Source: Paracandidimonas soli (lineage in GTDB: Bacteria; Pseudomonadota; Gammaproteobacteria; Burkholderiales; Burkholderiaceae_B). From it: a stretch of DNA of 64,000 bases. Under the pieces are notes generated by a model. The model saw only the letters and a list, made by a program, of their open reading frames with translations, was not told the origin of the DNA and made no database searches. Numbering within the stretch: the first letter of the stretch is position 1; each line of letters starts with the position of its first letter. Where the stretch lies: contig NZ_SMBX01000004.1 in NCBI RefSeq assembly GCF_004342005.1, positions 62,001 through 126,000 on the forward strand, in the 5' to 3' direction. Positions 27,117 to 36,819 of the stretch are shown here, one piece after another. The position numbers were made by a program, and so were the translations under genes.

Positions 27117-27151
27117 GTTTTTAATCATATATTCATCATATAATTAAAAAC
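27117..27151. promoter_or_regulatory. AT-rich 35-bp imperfect palindrome, putative GntR operator
   Basis: GTTTTTAAT at 27117-27125 mirrors ATTAAAAAC at 27143-27151, with matching ATAT blocks inside. It is strikingly AT-rich in GC-rich DNA and lies between the divergent GntR and Bug genes, where an operator is expected. Confidence 0.55.
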
Positions 27152-27237
27152 AGGATGCGGATTCTTCCGTTTCCTGCGCCGGGGCCTGCGAGTGCGGGTG
27201 GTATCAGGCGTCCTGAATCTTGAAAAAAGGAAGAGGC

Positions 27238-28209
27238 ATGAAGAAAACAATGCTGGCGGGTCTGTTGTCGGCCGCCGCTGCGCTCGCGCCACTGTCGGCG
27301 GCATGGAGCGATGACAGCTATCCCCGGAAGCCGGTGCGCATTATCGCGCCCGTGCCGCCCGGCGGAGGCGGAGATTTCGTGACCCGGCTGGTGGCCAATG
27401 CAGCTTCCCAGGAGCTGGGGCAGTCCATCGTGGTGGAAAACCGCCCAGGCGCCACAGGCAATATCGGTACGGTGGCGGCGGTGCGCTCAGCTCCGGACGG
27501 TTATACCATCCTGCTGTGCAGCATCGGCAATTGCGCGGTCAATGCAAGCCTGTATGCCAACCCGGGATATGACTTGTTCAAGGATATCGCGCCGGTCGCC
27601 CTGGTGGGTTCGTCCATCAATGTGCTGACGGTCAATCTGGAAACGGGCATCACATCGGTGGCGGAGCTGCTGGAGCAGGCCGGGAAGCATCCTCTGAATT
27701 ACGGTTCTTCCGGCGTCGGCGCTTCGAACCATCTGGCGGGGGAAATGCTCAAGAAGGTGTCGGGCGCCGATATCCTGCACGTGCCGTACAAGGGGTCGGG
27801 ACCTGCCATTACGGACTTGATCGGCGGCAGCATCCAGGTGTTCTTCGATAACGAGCCTTCCATTCTTCCTCATATCCAGGCGGGCAAGGTGCGCGCGCTG
27901 GCGGTCACCGGCAAGACCCGATCCGAAAACCTGCCCGATGTTCCCACCATGGAAGAACTGGGCTTCAAGGGATTCGTGATCGAGCCCTGGTACGGCATCG
28001 GCGCGCCAGCTGGCACGCCGGAGTCCGTCATCAATCGACTCAATGATGCGGTGAACCGCGGCCTGAGCAAGCCCGAGGTGCGCGAGACCTTGCTCAAGGC
28101 CGGCATTACGCCGGCCAGCGGCGACGCAGGCGTGCTGAAGGCGCATATCAGGAGCGAATACGAAAAATGGGCCGATCTCATCGCGTCCCAGAAGATCAGC
28201 GCGGAGTAG
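27238..28209 (+). CDS. Bug-family tripartite tricarboxylate-type substrate-binding protein
   Basis: A 323-residue periplasmic receptor. ATG 27238 follows GGAAGAGGC and yields a signal peptide ending near WSDDSYPRKP. Bug signatures are KPVRIIAPVPPGGGGDFVTR, RPGATGNIGTVAAV and SAPDGYTILL. It is co-transcribed with the enolase-superfamily gene 8 bases downstream, so its ligand is probably that enzyme's substrate or a precursor, such as an aldonate or aldarate. Confidence 0.88.
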   Translation: MKKTMLAGLLSAAAALAPLSAAWSDDSYPRKPVRIIAPVPPGGGGDFVTRLVANAASQELGQSIVVENRPGATGNIGTVAAVRSAPDGYTILLCSIGNCAVNASLYANPGYDLFKDIAPVALVGSSINVLTVNLETGITSVAELLEQAGKHPLNYGSSGVGASNHLAGEMLKKVSGADILHVPYKGSGPAITDLIGGSIQVFFDNEPSILPHIQAGKVRALAVTGKTRSENLPDVPTMEELGFKGFVIEPWYGIGAPAGTPESVINRLNDAVNRGLSKPEVRETLLKAGITPASGDAGVLKAHIRSEYEKWADLIASQKISAE

Positions 28210-28217
28210 GAGCCGAC

Positions 28218-29417
28218 ATGCGCATCACAGCTGTAGAAACAATCAGGGTCGAGGCTTTCCCCAACCTGTTGTGGGTGGAGCTTCATACCGACGAAGGCCT
28301 GTTCGGACTGGGGGAAACCTTTCGTGGCGCCCAGGCGGTGGAAACCTATGTCCACAGCATGGCGGCGCCCATGCTGCTGGGGCAGGATCCTTCGGACATT
28401 TCGCGCCTGCAGCGCCAGCTGCTGCGCGGCTACCTGGGATTCAACGGCAGCGGTGTGGAAACGCGCGCCGCATCGGCAATCGATATTGCGCTATGGGATC
28501 TTTTCGGCAAGGCGAACGGCAAGCCCGTCTACCAGATGCTGGGAGGCAAGTGCCACGATCGCATGCGCACCTACAATACTTGCGCGGGCTACGACTACAA
28601 CAGCCAGAAGATCCAGCGGCGCCTGATCGAGAAGGGGGCCCACCAGACGCGGGGTAAGTACGACGACCAGATCGCATTCATCGAGCGTCCCGACGAGCTG
28701 GCCCTGAGTCTGCTCGAAGAGGGCTTCACAGCCATGAAAGTATGGCCGTTCGACGGCGCGGCCGGCGCCTCCGACGGCCAGTTCGTCAGTGCGCAGCAGA
28801 TGCGCCAGGGCCTGGAGGTGTTCGAGAAGATTCGCCTGGCGGTTGGGGACAGGATGGAGGTGATGTGCGAATTCCATTCCATGTGGAATACGACGTCGGC
28901 TATCGCCATCGCTCGCGAGCTGCGGCAGTATCGCCCGTTCTGGGCGGAAGATCCCATCAAGATGGACAGTCCGCAGGCGCTGGCCGATTACCGCCGCCAT
29001 GCCGGTATTCCCGTGTGTGGCAGCGAGACCCTGGCGACGCAGGGAGCGTTCCGGGATCTGCTTGCCGCCGACGCGCTGGATATCGTCATGCTGGATCTGT
29101 CCTGGTGCGGAGGCATTACCGAAGCGCGCAAGATCGCGGCATTGGCCGACGCCTATCAGAAGCCGGTGGCGCCGCACGACTGCACGGGGCCTGTGGTGCT
29201 GATGGCGTCCCTGCATCTGGCGTTCAGCGCTCCCAATGCCATTTTCCAGGAAGTGGTGCGCGCTTTCCTGGCGACGTTCTATCGCGATCTGGTGACCGAG
29301 CTGCCGGTACTGAATCAGGGCTATCTCGAATTGCCCGTTGCTCCGGGTCTGGGCACCGCGCTGGCGCCTGGCCTGAAACAGCGCGAGGATGCTGTCGTGC
29401 GCCGCACGGCGCTGTAG
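28218..29417 (+). CDS. Mandelate racemase/muconate lactonizing enzyme family (acid-sugar dehydratase-like)
   Basis: A 399-residue enolase-superfamily enzyme. The start at 28218 has GGAG upstream. Metal-ligand acids lie in EFHSMW, AEDPIKM and GSETL, the E-E-E pattern of D-galactonate and mannonate-type dehydratases, with a later HDCTGPV His-Asp motif as catalytic base. The N-terminal capping domain is intact (AASAIDIALWDLFGKANGKPVYQMLGG). Likely dehydrates a sugar acid after proton abstraction alpha to the carboxylate; the exact substrate is not determinable. Confidence 0.83.
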   Translation: MRITAVETIRVEAFPNLLWVELHTDEGLFGLGETFRGAQAVETYVHSMAAPMLLGQDPSDISRLQRQLLRGYLGFNGSGVETRAASAIDIALWDLFGKANGKPVYQMLGGKCHDRMRTYNTCAGYDYNSQKIQRRLIEKGAHQTRGKYDDQIAFIERPDELALSLLEEGFTAMKVWPFDGAAGASDGQFVSAQQMRQGLEVFEKIRLAVGDRMEVMCEFHSMWNTTSAIAIARELRQYRPFWAEDPIKMDSPQALADYRRHAGIPVCGSETLATQGAFRDLLAADALDIVMLDLSWCGGITEARKIAALADAYQKPVAPHDCTGPVVLMASLHLAFSAPNAIFQEVVRAFLATFYRDLVTELPVLNQGYLELPVAPGLGTALAPGLKQREDAVVRRTAL

Positions 29418-29472
29418 GATGGACGGCGAACGAATGGAATCCCGGCATTTGCCGGTCTGCGGGCAGTAGTAA

Positions 29473-29498
29473 AAAAACGCGCCGGATTGCGCGTTTTT
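29473..29498. terminator. Bidirectional rho-independent terminator
   Basis: AAAAACGCGC pairs with GCGCGTTTTT around loop CGGATT. A/T tracts on both sides let it stop both the rightward enolase-superfamily operon and the leftward cpoB message, which converge here. Confidence 0.8.
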
Positions 29499-29525
29499 AC
29501 GATTGGCTGGGAATGGAGCCGAGGC

Positions 29526-30200
29526 TTACTGCAGCAGCTTCAGGCGTGATTTCGCTGTTTCCGCCGCGTTGCTTTGCGGATAGTCCTTTACGATCTGTTG
29601 CAGTGTGGTGCGCGCCCCATTCATGGAGTTCAGCTCGATCTGGCTGGCGGCGACGACCAGCAGGGCGTCCGGAGCGCGAGGATCATTGGGAGCGGCCTTC
29701 ACCAGCGACTGCAGGGTCGAGATGGATTCCTTGAAATTCTTGGTGGCGTACAGGCTGCTGCCGCGGTAGAACTGCGCTTCGGTGGCCAGGGAGCTGGCGG
29801 GATAGGCATTCAGGAAGTCGGCGAATCCTGTGGCGGCATCGGCGTACTGGCCGTTGCGGAACAGTTCCATGGCGGAGTCGTAGGAGGCCTGCTCGATCGG
29901 ATCGTTGGACTGCGCCGTGGGCGTGTCGCTCTGCTGGGCCGCGCTTTGCTCCGCCTGCCACTTCAACTGCTCCACCTGTCCGCGCAGGCTGGCGACTTCC
30001 TGCTGCAGGATTTCGATGCGGTCGGCAAGCTGCATGCGGGCCTGCAGGGTCTGCTCGGACATTTGCCTGACTTGCTGGCGTAATTCGAGGATAGCCTTCC
30101 GGGCTTCGTCGTCGGAGAAGGCGTGGGCGGGGGCCAGCGACATGGCGCCCAGGAGCAGGCTGGCGCCTATCGTGCGGATTGCGTAAGGGGAAAACGTCAT
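29526..30200 (-). CDS. cpoB: Cell division coordinator CpoB (YbgF, Tol-Pal associated)
   Basis: A 224-residue periplasmic protein starting at 30200. A signal peptide ends at APAHA-FSDDEA. Residues about 28-75 form the trimeric coiled coil (LELRQQVRQMSEQTLQARM). The C-terminal half has three TPR-like repeats (YDSAMELFRNGQYADAATGF onwards). Known to couple septal peptidoglycan synthesis with outer-membrane constriction through TolA and PBP1B. Last gene of the tol-pal cluster, separated from pal by a repeat-filled gap with a terminator. Confidence 0.92.
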   Translation of the reverse strand: MTFSPYAIRTIGASLLLGAMSLAPAHAFSDDEARKAILELRQQVRQMSEQTLQARMQLADRIEILQQEVASLRGQVEQLKWQAEQSAAQQSDTPTAQSNDPIEQASYDSAMELFRNGQYADAATGFADFLNAYPASSLATEAQFYRGSSLYATKNFKESISTLQSLVKAAPNDPRAPDALLVVAASQIELNSMNGARTTLQQIVKDYPQSNAAETAKSRLKLLQ

Positions 30201-30227
30201 GTCATGTCCGTCCAAATTTATTGCAAT

Positions 30228-30321
30228 GGGGCGGCCCGGCGGCAAAAAAAAGCCCCCGCGCTGCGCCTTCGGCTTGCTGCCCCCCCAAGGGGGGCTTTTT
30301 GTCTAGGGGCGGCCCGGCGAC
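30228..30321. repeat. Dispersed GC-rich palindromic repeat between pal and cpoB
   Basis: Two direct copies of the 16-mer GGGGCGGCCCGGCGRC (30228-30243, 30306-30321) flank the 16-mer GCTGCGCCTTCGGCTT (30260-30275) and a CCCCCC-AA-GGGGGG hairpin near 30280-30294 followed by TTTTT. The same 16-mers recur at 37435-37646 and 52323-52338. Confidence 0.8.
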
Positions 30322-30326
30322 AGAAA

Positions 30327-30359
30327 AAACGCCGCGGCGTTCTGGCCGCCACGGCGTTT
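30327..30359 (-). terminator. Terminator downstream of pal
   Basis: Reading leftward, AAACGCCG pairs with CGGCGTTT and the stem is followed by a run of six T. It lies 26 bases after the pal stop, before cpoB, so part of the tol-pal transcripts should end here. Confidence 0.65.
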
Positions 30360-30384
30360 ATGTTACCGCAAACCGGCTGTGGAA

Positions 30385-30891
30385 TTAGCGCTGGTAGACA
30401 ATGTCTGCGCGGCGGTTTTCAGCATAGTCGGCTTCGGTGTTGCCTTGGGCGCGGGGGCGCTCCTTGCCGAAGCTGATGGCCTCGATCTGGTTGGCGTTGA
30501 CACCGAGCAGCGTCATGGTGCGCGCTACGGCGTCGGAGCGGCGCTGGCCCAGGGCCAGGTTGTATTCCGAACCGCCGCGCGCGTCGGCGTGGCCTTCGAT
30601 GCGGACATTCTGCTGGCCATTGCCGCGCAGGTAGGTGGAGTGCATTTCCACTACGCTGCGATACTGCTCGGGAATGGTGTAGCTGTCGAAGTCGAAGTAG
30701 ACCGAGTTCTGCTGGGCCAGGGGGCTTTGCGGATTGAACGGATCCATGATCTGGCCGGTCGTGGCGGAACCCGAACCGCTGCCGCCCATGCCGGAGCCGG
30801 ATGCGGATTCATCCAGAGGTACGGAGCTGCACGCAGCCAGTGCTGCTGCCAGGGCTGTGATGGTGATGCTTTTTGCAATGCGCGAGCTCAT
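30385..30891 (-). CDS. pal: Peptidoglycan-associated lipoprotein Pal
   Basis: A 168-residue lipoprotein. The lipobox is LAAC at residues 18-21 (Cys21 lipidated). A Gly/Ser-rich linker precedes the OmpA-like domain with VYFDFDSYTIP and the peptidoglycan-binding core RIEGHADARGGSEYNLALGQRR. Anchored in the outer membrane, it binds peptidoglycan and TolB. Standard size and position after tolB. Confidence 0.97.
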   Translation of the reverse strand: MSSRIAKSITITALAAALAACSSVPLDESASGSGMGGSGSGSATTGQIMDPFNPQSPLAQQNSVYFDFDSYTIPEQYRSVVEMHSTYLRGNGQQNVRIEGHADARGGSEYNLALGQRRSDAVARTMTLLGVNANQIEAISFGKERPRAQGNTEADYAENRRADIVYQR

Positions 30892-30928
30892 GTGTTTGTT
30901 TCCTTTGAGAAAGAGTCACACGTGGTTG

Positions 30929-32239
30929 TTAATTGGTGAAGGGGCCCCATACGGGTTCCCTGACTTGTCCGTTCAAGGCCGACAGGGTCTGGCGTACACG
31001 TCCATCGACGGAGGTGACTGCCAATACGCTGCGTCCGCCTTGCACGGAACTGTACAGGATTTGCATACCGTTTGGCGCGAAACTTGGAGACTGGTCGTCG
31101 GGGCCCGCTGTCAGCAACTGCTCGGAGCCTCCGGACATGTTCTGCACGGCAATCCGGTATGCGCCATCTCTTCTTGTAACGTACACCAGGTTGTTTGCAT
31201 CGGGTGAAATATCGGGCGAGATATTGTAACTGCCGTTGAATGTGACGCGCTGCGCATCTCCGCCCGAAACGGGTACGCGATAGATCTGAGGACTGCCGCC
31301 GCGATCGCTGGTGAATATCAGGGAGCCGCCGTCAGGCGTGAAGGTGGGCTCTGTGTCGATCAGAGGCGAGCGCATCACGCGGCGCAGGCCGGAGCCGTCG
31401 GCGTTGATGAGGTAGATCTGGGAGATACTGTCGCGAGAGAGCACGATGGCGGCCTGCTGGCCGTCCGGCGACCATGCGGGGGCGCTGTTGTTGCCCTTGA
31501 AGTTGGCCAGGGTCGTGCGCTGGCCCGAGGACAGGGTCTGCACATAGATGACGGGCTTGCCGCTTTCGAAGCTGACGTAGGCCAGGCGGGAGCCGTCGGG
31601 CGACCATGTGGGCGAAATGATGGAGTGCTTCGAGCGCAGCATGACCTGCGGATTCTGGCCGTCGGCATCGGCGATCTGGAGCTCGTACGTGTTGCCGGTT
31701 TGCAACACGTAGGCGATGCGGGTGGAGAATACGCCGCGGATTCCCGTGATCTTTTCATAGATGCGGTCGGCGATCCGGTGCGAAATGCGGCGCAGTTCCT
31801 TCTCCGTGCCGGCGAATGTCACGCTGTCGAGTTCCGTCTTGCGGACGGTGTCCAGCAGGCGGTAGCGGATCTGGTATTGCCCTGCGGCCTGGGTGACGGT
31901 CCCGAAGGCGAGGTAGTCGGCGCCGCGCGTATTCCAGTCTTCGGGCGATACCTGGCTGTCCACGCCGATGTTGGCGCCCGCCGCGCTGACCAGGCGGAAC
32001 TGGCCGGAGCGGGTCAGGTCGGCGCGAATGATGTCGGCAACGGTCTGTCCTTGGGGGTCTTGCGCAAAGTCGGCGATGGCGATCGGGTATTGCGTTGCGC
32101 CGACACCGGAAATGTCCACCCGCAGCTGAGCCGTGGCGGCCTGCGAGACGAGCAGGCCGGCGGCCAGCGCCAGCAGGGACAGGCACCATTTCCGGAAAAT
32201 CTGTGGCAGCGGCCTGCCGGGAATCTGGATAGCATTCAT
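30929..32239 (-). CDS. tolB: Tol-Pal system protein TolB
   Basis: A 436-residue periplasmic protein. Signal peptide to about residue 38 ([11 protein letters not shown]), N-terminal alpha/beta domain, then a six-bladed beta-propeller with repeated [19 protein letters not shown] / [18 protein letters not shown] motifs. Links Pal to TolA. Starts 15 bases after the tolA stop in the same leftward operon. Confidence 0.97.
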   Translation of the reverse strand: MNAIQIPGRPLPQIFRKWCLSLLALAAGLLVSQAATAQLRVDISGVGATQYPIAIADFAQDPQGQTVADIIRADLTRSGQFRLVSAAGANIGVDSQVSPEDWNTRGADYLAFGTVTQAAGQYQIRYRLLDTVRKTELDSVTFAGTEKELRRISHRIADRIYEKITGIRGVFSTRIAYVLQTGNTYELQIADADGQNPQVMLRSKHSIISPTWSPDGSRLAYVSFESGKPVIYVQTLSSGQRTTLANFKGNNSAPAWSPDGQQAAIVLSRDSISQIYLINADGSGLRRVMRSPLIDTEPTFTPDGGSLIFTSDRGGSPQIYRVPVSGGDAQRVTFNGSYNISPDISPDANNLVYVTRRDGAYRIAVQNMSGGSEQLLTAGPDDQSPSFAPNGMQILYSSVQGGRSVLAVTSVDGRVRQTLSALNGQVREPVWGPFTN

Positions 32240-32254
32240 GGGTATGGTCTCCTG

Positions 32255-33466
32255 TCAGTCATACATGCGGTAGTCACCGTCAATGTAGGAGGGATATTTG
32301 CCGGACGGTGGTTTCGGGAATGGAGAGCAACTCTGGATTCCCTTGATGACGGCTTCGTCGAAGCGCGCGTTGCCGGATGAACGCTGGACTTGCGCGCTGA
32401 CGACTTGGCCGCTGGAATTCAGGTTTGCCCGATATTGTACTGTCGGGTTGCTGCGGCCGGAGCGGGGCGGCACGTTATAGATGACGCGCGGCTGGATGCA
32501 GGCGCGTACCTGCGCCGCATAGCCGTGGTCTCCGCCGCCGGCGCGCTGGTTGCGGTCCGCCGTGCCGCCGGGCAGGCCCGCTGCGCCGAGCGCGTCGCCG
32601 CGCATGGCGTTGCGCAGGGCCTCTTCCCTGGCTTTCTTCTCGGCGGCGGCCTTGGCCGCGGCTGCTTCCTTCGCCTTCTTCTCCGCAGCGGCCTTCTCGG
32701 CGGCTGCTTTTTCAGCGGCAGCCTTTTCCGCAGCGGCTTTTTCGGCAGCGGCCTTCTTCTCGGCCGCCGCTTTGGCTTCGCGTTCCTTGCGTTCGGCTTC
32801 CGCCTTTTCCGCGGCCAGGCGCTTGGCCTCGGCTTCCTTGCGGGCTTTCTCTTCTTCCGCTTTTTTGCGTTCGGCTTCCTTGCGCGCCTTTTCCTCTTCG
32901 GCCTTCTTGCGTTCGGCTTCTTCCTTCGCCTTCTTCTCGGCTGCCAGGCGGGCTTGTTCTTCGGCCTGCTTGCGCTCCTCGGCCTCGCGGGCTTCCTGTT
33001 CCTTGCGGCGAGCCTCTTCCTGCGCCTTGCGCTCCTGTTCCTGCCGTTCACGTTCCTTGCGCGCTTCTTCCAGAGCGATCTCGGGATCGGGCTCGGGTTC
33101 CGGCTCCGGCTGGGGCGGCGGCGCAGGCGTGGGCTCGGGCTGGGGTTCCGGCTCGGGTTGCGGTTCAGGCTCGGGGGCGGGCTCTTCCGGCTGCGGTTCG
33201 GGTTCGGGCTGAGCTTCGGGCTCGGCCTCGGCAGGCTCGGGGTCCGCAACGGGGTCTTCGGGCTGGCCCGCGTCCGGCGAGTCGCCGTCCATCCATAGTT
33301 CGACCTGGAAAGGCGTATCCGACTTTTCCGGCGCCGTCATGAAGCCGATCAGCAGCGCGATCACCAGGGCTGCATGCAGCGCCAGGGAGTATCCCAGGCC
33401 GCGGTTCTCATCGCGTTGCTGCGGTGAGTCGGGCTGCCGGGAAGAGGAACGGTCGAATGGCTTCAT
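32255..33466 (-). CDS. tolA: Cell-envelope integrity protein TolA
   Basis: A 403-residue protein. A membrane segment at about 28-45 (LALHAALVIALLIGFM) is followed by a Pro-Glu-rich stretch at about 70-130 (EPEPQPEPEPQPEPTPAPPP), a long Lys/Ala/Glu alpha-helical domain to about residue 290 that spans the periplasm, and the C-terminal globular domain ending GKYPSYIDGDYRMYD. The DNA of the central part is strongly repetitive (32640-33250). The Pro-Glu segment is an addition relative to E. coli TolA. Confidence 0.95.
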   Translation of the reverse strand: MKPFDRSSSRQPDSPQQRDENRGLGYSLALHAALVIALLIGFMTAPEKSDTPFQVELWMDGDSPDAGQPEDPVADPEPAEAEPEAQPEPEPQPEEPAPEPEPQPEPEPQPEPTPAPPPQPEPEPEPDPEIALEEARKERERQEQERKAQEEARRKEQEAREAEERKQAEEQARLAAEKKAKEEAERKKAEEEKARKEAERKKAEEEKARKEAEAKRLAAEKAEAERKEREAKAAAEKKAAAEKAAAEKAAAEKAAAEKAAAEKKAKEAAAAKAAAEKKAREEALRNAMRGDALGAAGLPGGTADRNQRAGGGDHGYAAQVRACIQPRVIYNVPPRSGRSNPTVQYRANLNSSGQVVSAQVQRSSGNARFDEAVIKGIQSCSPFPKPPSGKYPSYIDGDYRMYD

Positions 33467-33512
33467 TGCTTGCTAGGGCCTGTTAACGCTAAAAGGCGTT
33501 GCGATTGCCGGA

Positions 33513-33965
33513 TCAGCGCGATGCCGGCACGTCGTTGGGGTTCTGCTGGTCCACCAGCAGGCCAAGGCGTGTGATGCCGCTGGAACGCAGCCTGTCCATG
33601 ATCTGCATGACGGTTTCATAAGGCACCTTGCCGTCGGCGGCGATGACGACGGGAGTGTCCGGCGTCAGGCGGGAGCGGACCTCGTCGATCAGACGCTGGT
33701 CGTCCACCGGCTGGAACTCCGAGCCGGCGTCGCGCACGCGCAGCGACAACGCGCCGCCTTCCGCGATCTGGACTTCGATGGGCTTGGCGGGCACCGAGTC
33801 GGCGCGACCCACCGATGGCAGCTCGATCAGGCCCGGCGTGATCATGGGAGCGGTGACCATGAAGATGACCAGCAGCACCAGCATCACGTCGATGTAGGGA
33901 ACGACGTTGATGTCGTTCTTCAGGCGGCGGGTGCGCTGGCGGCGGTTGCCAGTGACGGCCGGCAT
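33513..33965 (-). CDS. tolR: ExbD/TolR-family biopolymer transport protein TolR
   Basis: A 150-residue protein starting at 33965. NDINVVPYIDVMLVLLVIFM is the single membrane helix with the essential Asp. A periplasmic domain follows. It overlaps the tolQ stop by one base. With TolQ it uses the proton-motive force to energise TolA. Confidence 0.95.
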   Translation of the reverse strand: MPAVTGNRRQRTRRLKNDINVVPYIDVMLVLLVIFMVTAPMITPGLIELPSVGRADSVPAKPIEVQIAEGGALSLRVRDAGSEFQPVDDQRLIDEVRSRLTPDTPVVIAADGKVPYETVMQIMDRLRSSGITRLGLLVDQQNPNDVPASR

Positions 33966-34639
33966 CAGCGCACCTGGCGTTGCAAGATGTTGAGGAACTC
34001 GTCGATGAAGCTGTCGAAGCGTATCGAGAGGCGATCGATATCGGTAGTGTAGCGGTTGTACGCCACCACGGCCGGAATGGCCGCGAACAGGCCGATCGCT
34101 GTGGCGATCAGGGCTTCGGCGATGCCGGGAGCCACCGAGGCCAGCGTGGCCTGCTGCATGGTGGACAGGCCCATGAACGCATGCATGATGCCCCATACCG
34201 TGCCCAGCAGGCCGATGTACGGGCTGACCGAGCCGGCCGACGCCAGGAAGCTGAGGTTGGATTCCAGGGTGTCCATTTCGCGCTGGTAGGCGGCGCTCAT
34301 GGCGCGGCGCGGACCGTCGAGCAGGGCGTCGCCGCCGAGATTGTTGCGTCGCGCCTTGACGAACTCGGTCATGCCGGCATCGAAGATGCGGGCGAGGGCC
34401 CCGTGCTCGTCATGCCGGGTGGCGACCGATTGCTGCAGCATGTTCAGGTCGCCGCCGGCCCAGAAGTCGTTTTCGAACTGGCGGGTTTGCGCCGCTGCGC
34501 GCTTGAGCGCCGCGCGCTTGCTGAAAATGTAGGTCCAGGAAATGATGGAAATGACCACCAGTATGAGCATGACGATCTGTACGGGAATACTTGCATGCCA
34601 CAACAGGGAAAGCAGTGACATATCGCTTGAGGCTGGCAT
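33965..34639 (-). CDS. tolQ: MotA/TolQ/ExbB proton channel family protein TolQ
   Basis: A 224-residue inner-membrane protein. The start at 34639 (MPASSDMSLLSLLWHASIPV) gives the expected first helix near residues 15-37; helices 2 and 3 lie around SPYIGLLGTVWGIMHAF and ALIATAIGLFAAIPAVVAYN, the conserved TolQ/ExbB signature. The start overlaps the ybgC stop. Confidence 0.96.
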   Translation of the reverse strand: MPASSDMSLLSLLWHASIPVQIVMLILVVISIISWTYIFSKRAALKRAAAQTRQFENDFWAGGDLNMLQQSVATRHDEHGALARIFDAGMTEFVKARRNNLGGDALLDGPRRAMSAAYQREMDTLESNLSFLASAGSVSPYIGLLGTVWGIMHAFMGLSTMQQATLASVAPGIAEALIATAIGLFAAIPAVVAYNRYTTDIDRLSIRFDSFIDEFLNILQRQVR

Positions 34640-34641
34640 AT

Positions 34642-35091
34642 TTAGCTTGAGACCTTTTCCAGTAAGAGACGAAGTTCCGGGGGAATGTGCGCCGGGCGGA
34701 AGCTGTCCGCATTGACGCAACCGACTTTGACGGTGCCATCGCACAGCAGTTCCCCGTCACGGGTGATCGACTGTGCGAATTCGATGGAAGCCGCGCCGAC
34801 GCGCCTGACGCTGCTGTTGACGGCAATGACGTCGTCCAGCCGCGCGGGCCTGCGGTATTGTATTGCAAGGCTGGCTACCACAAACAGGCATTTTTCACGG
34901 ACCGCCATGGCGGACTGGTCGATGCCCAGCGCGCGCAGCCATTCCGTGCGGCCGCGCTCCATGTACTTGGCGTAGTTGGCGTAATACACGACGCCGCCTG
35001 CGTCCGTATCTTCGTAATATATGCGAACGGGGAGTACGCAGGCGTCAGAGGATGTGTCAGTCATTGTCGAACGGTGCGGGGTGGCGGTCAT
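34642..35091 (-). CDS. ybgC: Tol-Pal-associated acyl-CoA thioesterase YbgC
   Basis: A hot-dog-fold thioesterase of 149 residues from 35091, or 140 from the in-frame ATG at 35064 which better matches the family length. VRIYYEDTDAGGVVYYANYAKYMERGR holds the catalytic Asp and the HGG/GVVY helix. First gene of the ybgC-tolQRAB-pal-cpoB unit; 3 bases after the proS stop. Confidence 0.94.
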   Translation of the reverse strand: MTATPHRSTMTDTSSDACVLPVRIYYEDTDAGGVVYYANYAKYMERGRTEWLRALGIDQSAMAVREKCLFVVASLAIQYRRPARLDDVIAVNSSVRRVGAASIEFAQSITRDGELLCDGTVKVGCVNADSFRPAHIPPELRLLLEKVSS

Positions 35092-35094
35092 CGC

Positions 35095-36819
35095 TTAGAG
35101 CGTATCCAGCTGTTCCTTGATGCGGGCCAGGGCGTCGGACAGCGCGACCTTGTGCGTCACGCCGTTGCGGCGCGCCTGGATTTCGACCACGCCTTCCTGC
35201 AGTCCGCGGTCGCCGATCGTGACGCGCAGCGGCACGCCGATCAGCTCCCAGTCGGCGAACATGACGCCGGGGCGGATGTCGCGGTCGTCCAGAATGACGT
35301 CGACGCCCATCTGCTGGAGCTGTTCATACAATTTGCCAGCTTCGTTGCGTACCGTTTCACTCTTGTTCCAGCCCATGGTGCAGATGACCACCTCGAACGG
35401 GGCGATGCCGCGCGGCCAGATGATGCCCTTGTCGTCGTGGTTCTGCTCGATGGCCGCCGCCGCGATGCGGCTGATACCGATGCCGTAGCAGCCCATCTGC
35501 AGGATGGCGGGCTTGCCGTCGGTTTCCAGGAAAGTGGCTTGCAGCGCCTTGGAATACTTGTCGCCCAGGAAGAATACGTGGCCGACCTCGATGCCGCGCT
35601 GGATGGCGAGCCTGCCGCCCCTGGGGTCGGGATCGCCCGCGACCACGTTGCGCAGGTCCGCAACCGCCGGCTCCGGCAGGTCGCGGCCCCAGTTCACGCC
35701 GGTGTAGTGGAAGCCCTCTTCGTTGGCGCCGCAGATGAAATCGGACATATTGGCGACCGTCGTGTCGGCGATTACCCGGACCGGGCGGCGTGTGCCGATG
35801 GGCCCCAGGTAGCCGGGAGGGCAGCCGAAGACGTCCAGGATTTCTTCTTCCGTGGCGAAGCGATGGCCGTTTTCGAAGCCCGGCAGCTTGCTGGCCTTGA
35901 TTTCGTTGAGCTCGTGGTCGCCGCGAACCAGCAGCAGCCAGATGACGGCGCCTTCGTCGGTGTCCGTGGCCAGGACGATGGACTTGACCGTGTCGGACAG
36001 CGGGCGGCCCAGCAGTTCGGCCACCATTTCGCACTTGGGCGCCTGCGGCGTAGGCGTCTTTTCCAGGCTGGCTGCGGCGGGCTTGCGTTCCGGCAGCAGG
36101 CAGGGCGCTTCGGCCAGTTCGATATTGGCCGCGTAGTCGGAGTCCGGGTTGTAGACGATGAGGTCTTCGCCCGTGTCGGCGATGACCTGGAATTCGTGGC
36201 TGCGCGAGCCGCCGATGGAGCCCGTGTCGGCCGCCACGGCGCGGTAGGTCAGGCCCAGGCGCGTGAAGATGCGGTGATAGGCGGCGAACATGGCGTCGTA
36301 GCTGGCCTGCGCCGAGGCTTCGTCGCGGTCGAAGGAATAGGCGTCCTTCATGGTGAACTCGCGTCCGCGCATCAGGCCGAAGCGGGGGCGGCGTTCATCG
36401 CGGAACTTGGTCTGGATGTGGTAGAAGTTGACCGGCAGCTGGCGCCAGCTGTGGATTTCGTTGCGCACGATGTCCGTGACCAGCTCTTCGGAGGTGGGCT
36501 GCAGCACGAAATCGCGGTTGTGGCGGTCCTTGATGCGCAGCAGTTCGGGTCCGTATTCCTGCCAGCGTCCGGACTCTTCCCAAAGCTCGGCGGGCTGGAC
36601 GACGGGCATCAGCAGTTCGAGCGCGCCGGCGCGGTTCATTTCTTCGCGCACGACAGTTTCGATCTTGCGCAGCACGCGCAGCGCCAATGGCATGTAGGTG
36701 TAGATGCCGCCGGCCGCCTTGCGGATCATGCCCGCGCGGGTCATGAGCTGGTGGCTGGCGACTTCGGCTTCGGAGGGCGCTTCTTTCAGGGTGTTGATGT
36801 GAAACTTGCTAGCATGCAT
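35095..36819 (-). CDS. proS: Prolyl-tRNA synthetase
   Basis: A 574-residue class II synthetase of bacterial type. Motif 2 region [26 protein letters not shown] and motif 3 [10 protein letters not shown] are visible; [14 protein letters not shown] marks the proline site. A ~180-residue editing insertion lies between motifs 2 and 3 ([13 protein letters not shown] region near 270-300). Complete. It may be co-transcribed with ybgC and tolQ. Confidence 0.97.
   Translation of the reverse strand: MHASKFHINTLKEAPSEAEVASHQLMTRAGMIRKAAGGIYTYMPLALRVLRKIETVVREEMNRAGALELLMPVVQPAELWEESGRWQEYGPELLRIKDRHNRDFVLQPTSEELVTDIVRNEIHSWRQLPVNFYHIQTKFRDERRPRFGLMRGREFTMKDAYSFDRDEASAQASYDAMFAAYHRIFTRLGLTYRAVAADTGSIGGSRSHEFQVIADTGEDLIVYNPDSDYAANIELAEAPCLLPERKPAAASLEKTPTPQAPKCEMVAELLGRPLSDTVKSIVLATDTDEGAVIWLLLVRGDHELNEIKASKLPGFENGHRFATEEEILDVFGCPPGYLGPIGTRRPVRVIADTTVANMSDFICGANEEGFHYTGVNWGRDLPEPAVADLRNVVAGDPDPRGGRLAIQRGIEVGHVFFLGDKYSKALQATFLETDGKPAILQMGCYGIGISRIAAAAIEQNHDDKGIIWPRGIAPFEVVICTMGWNKSETVRNEAGKLYEQLQQMGVDVILDDRDIRPGVMFADWELIGVPLRVTIGDRGLQEGVVEIQARRNGVTHKVALSDALARIKEQLDTL

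Noticed and set aside
32550-33298. Low-complexity Phe/Leu/Ala frames opposite tolA, and the idea of a tandem-repeat array there
   Set aside because: Both follow from the Lys-Ala-Glu and Pro-Glu coding repeats of TolA; no spacer structure, so not a CRISPR or satellite.
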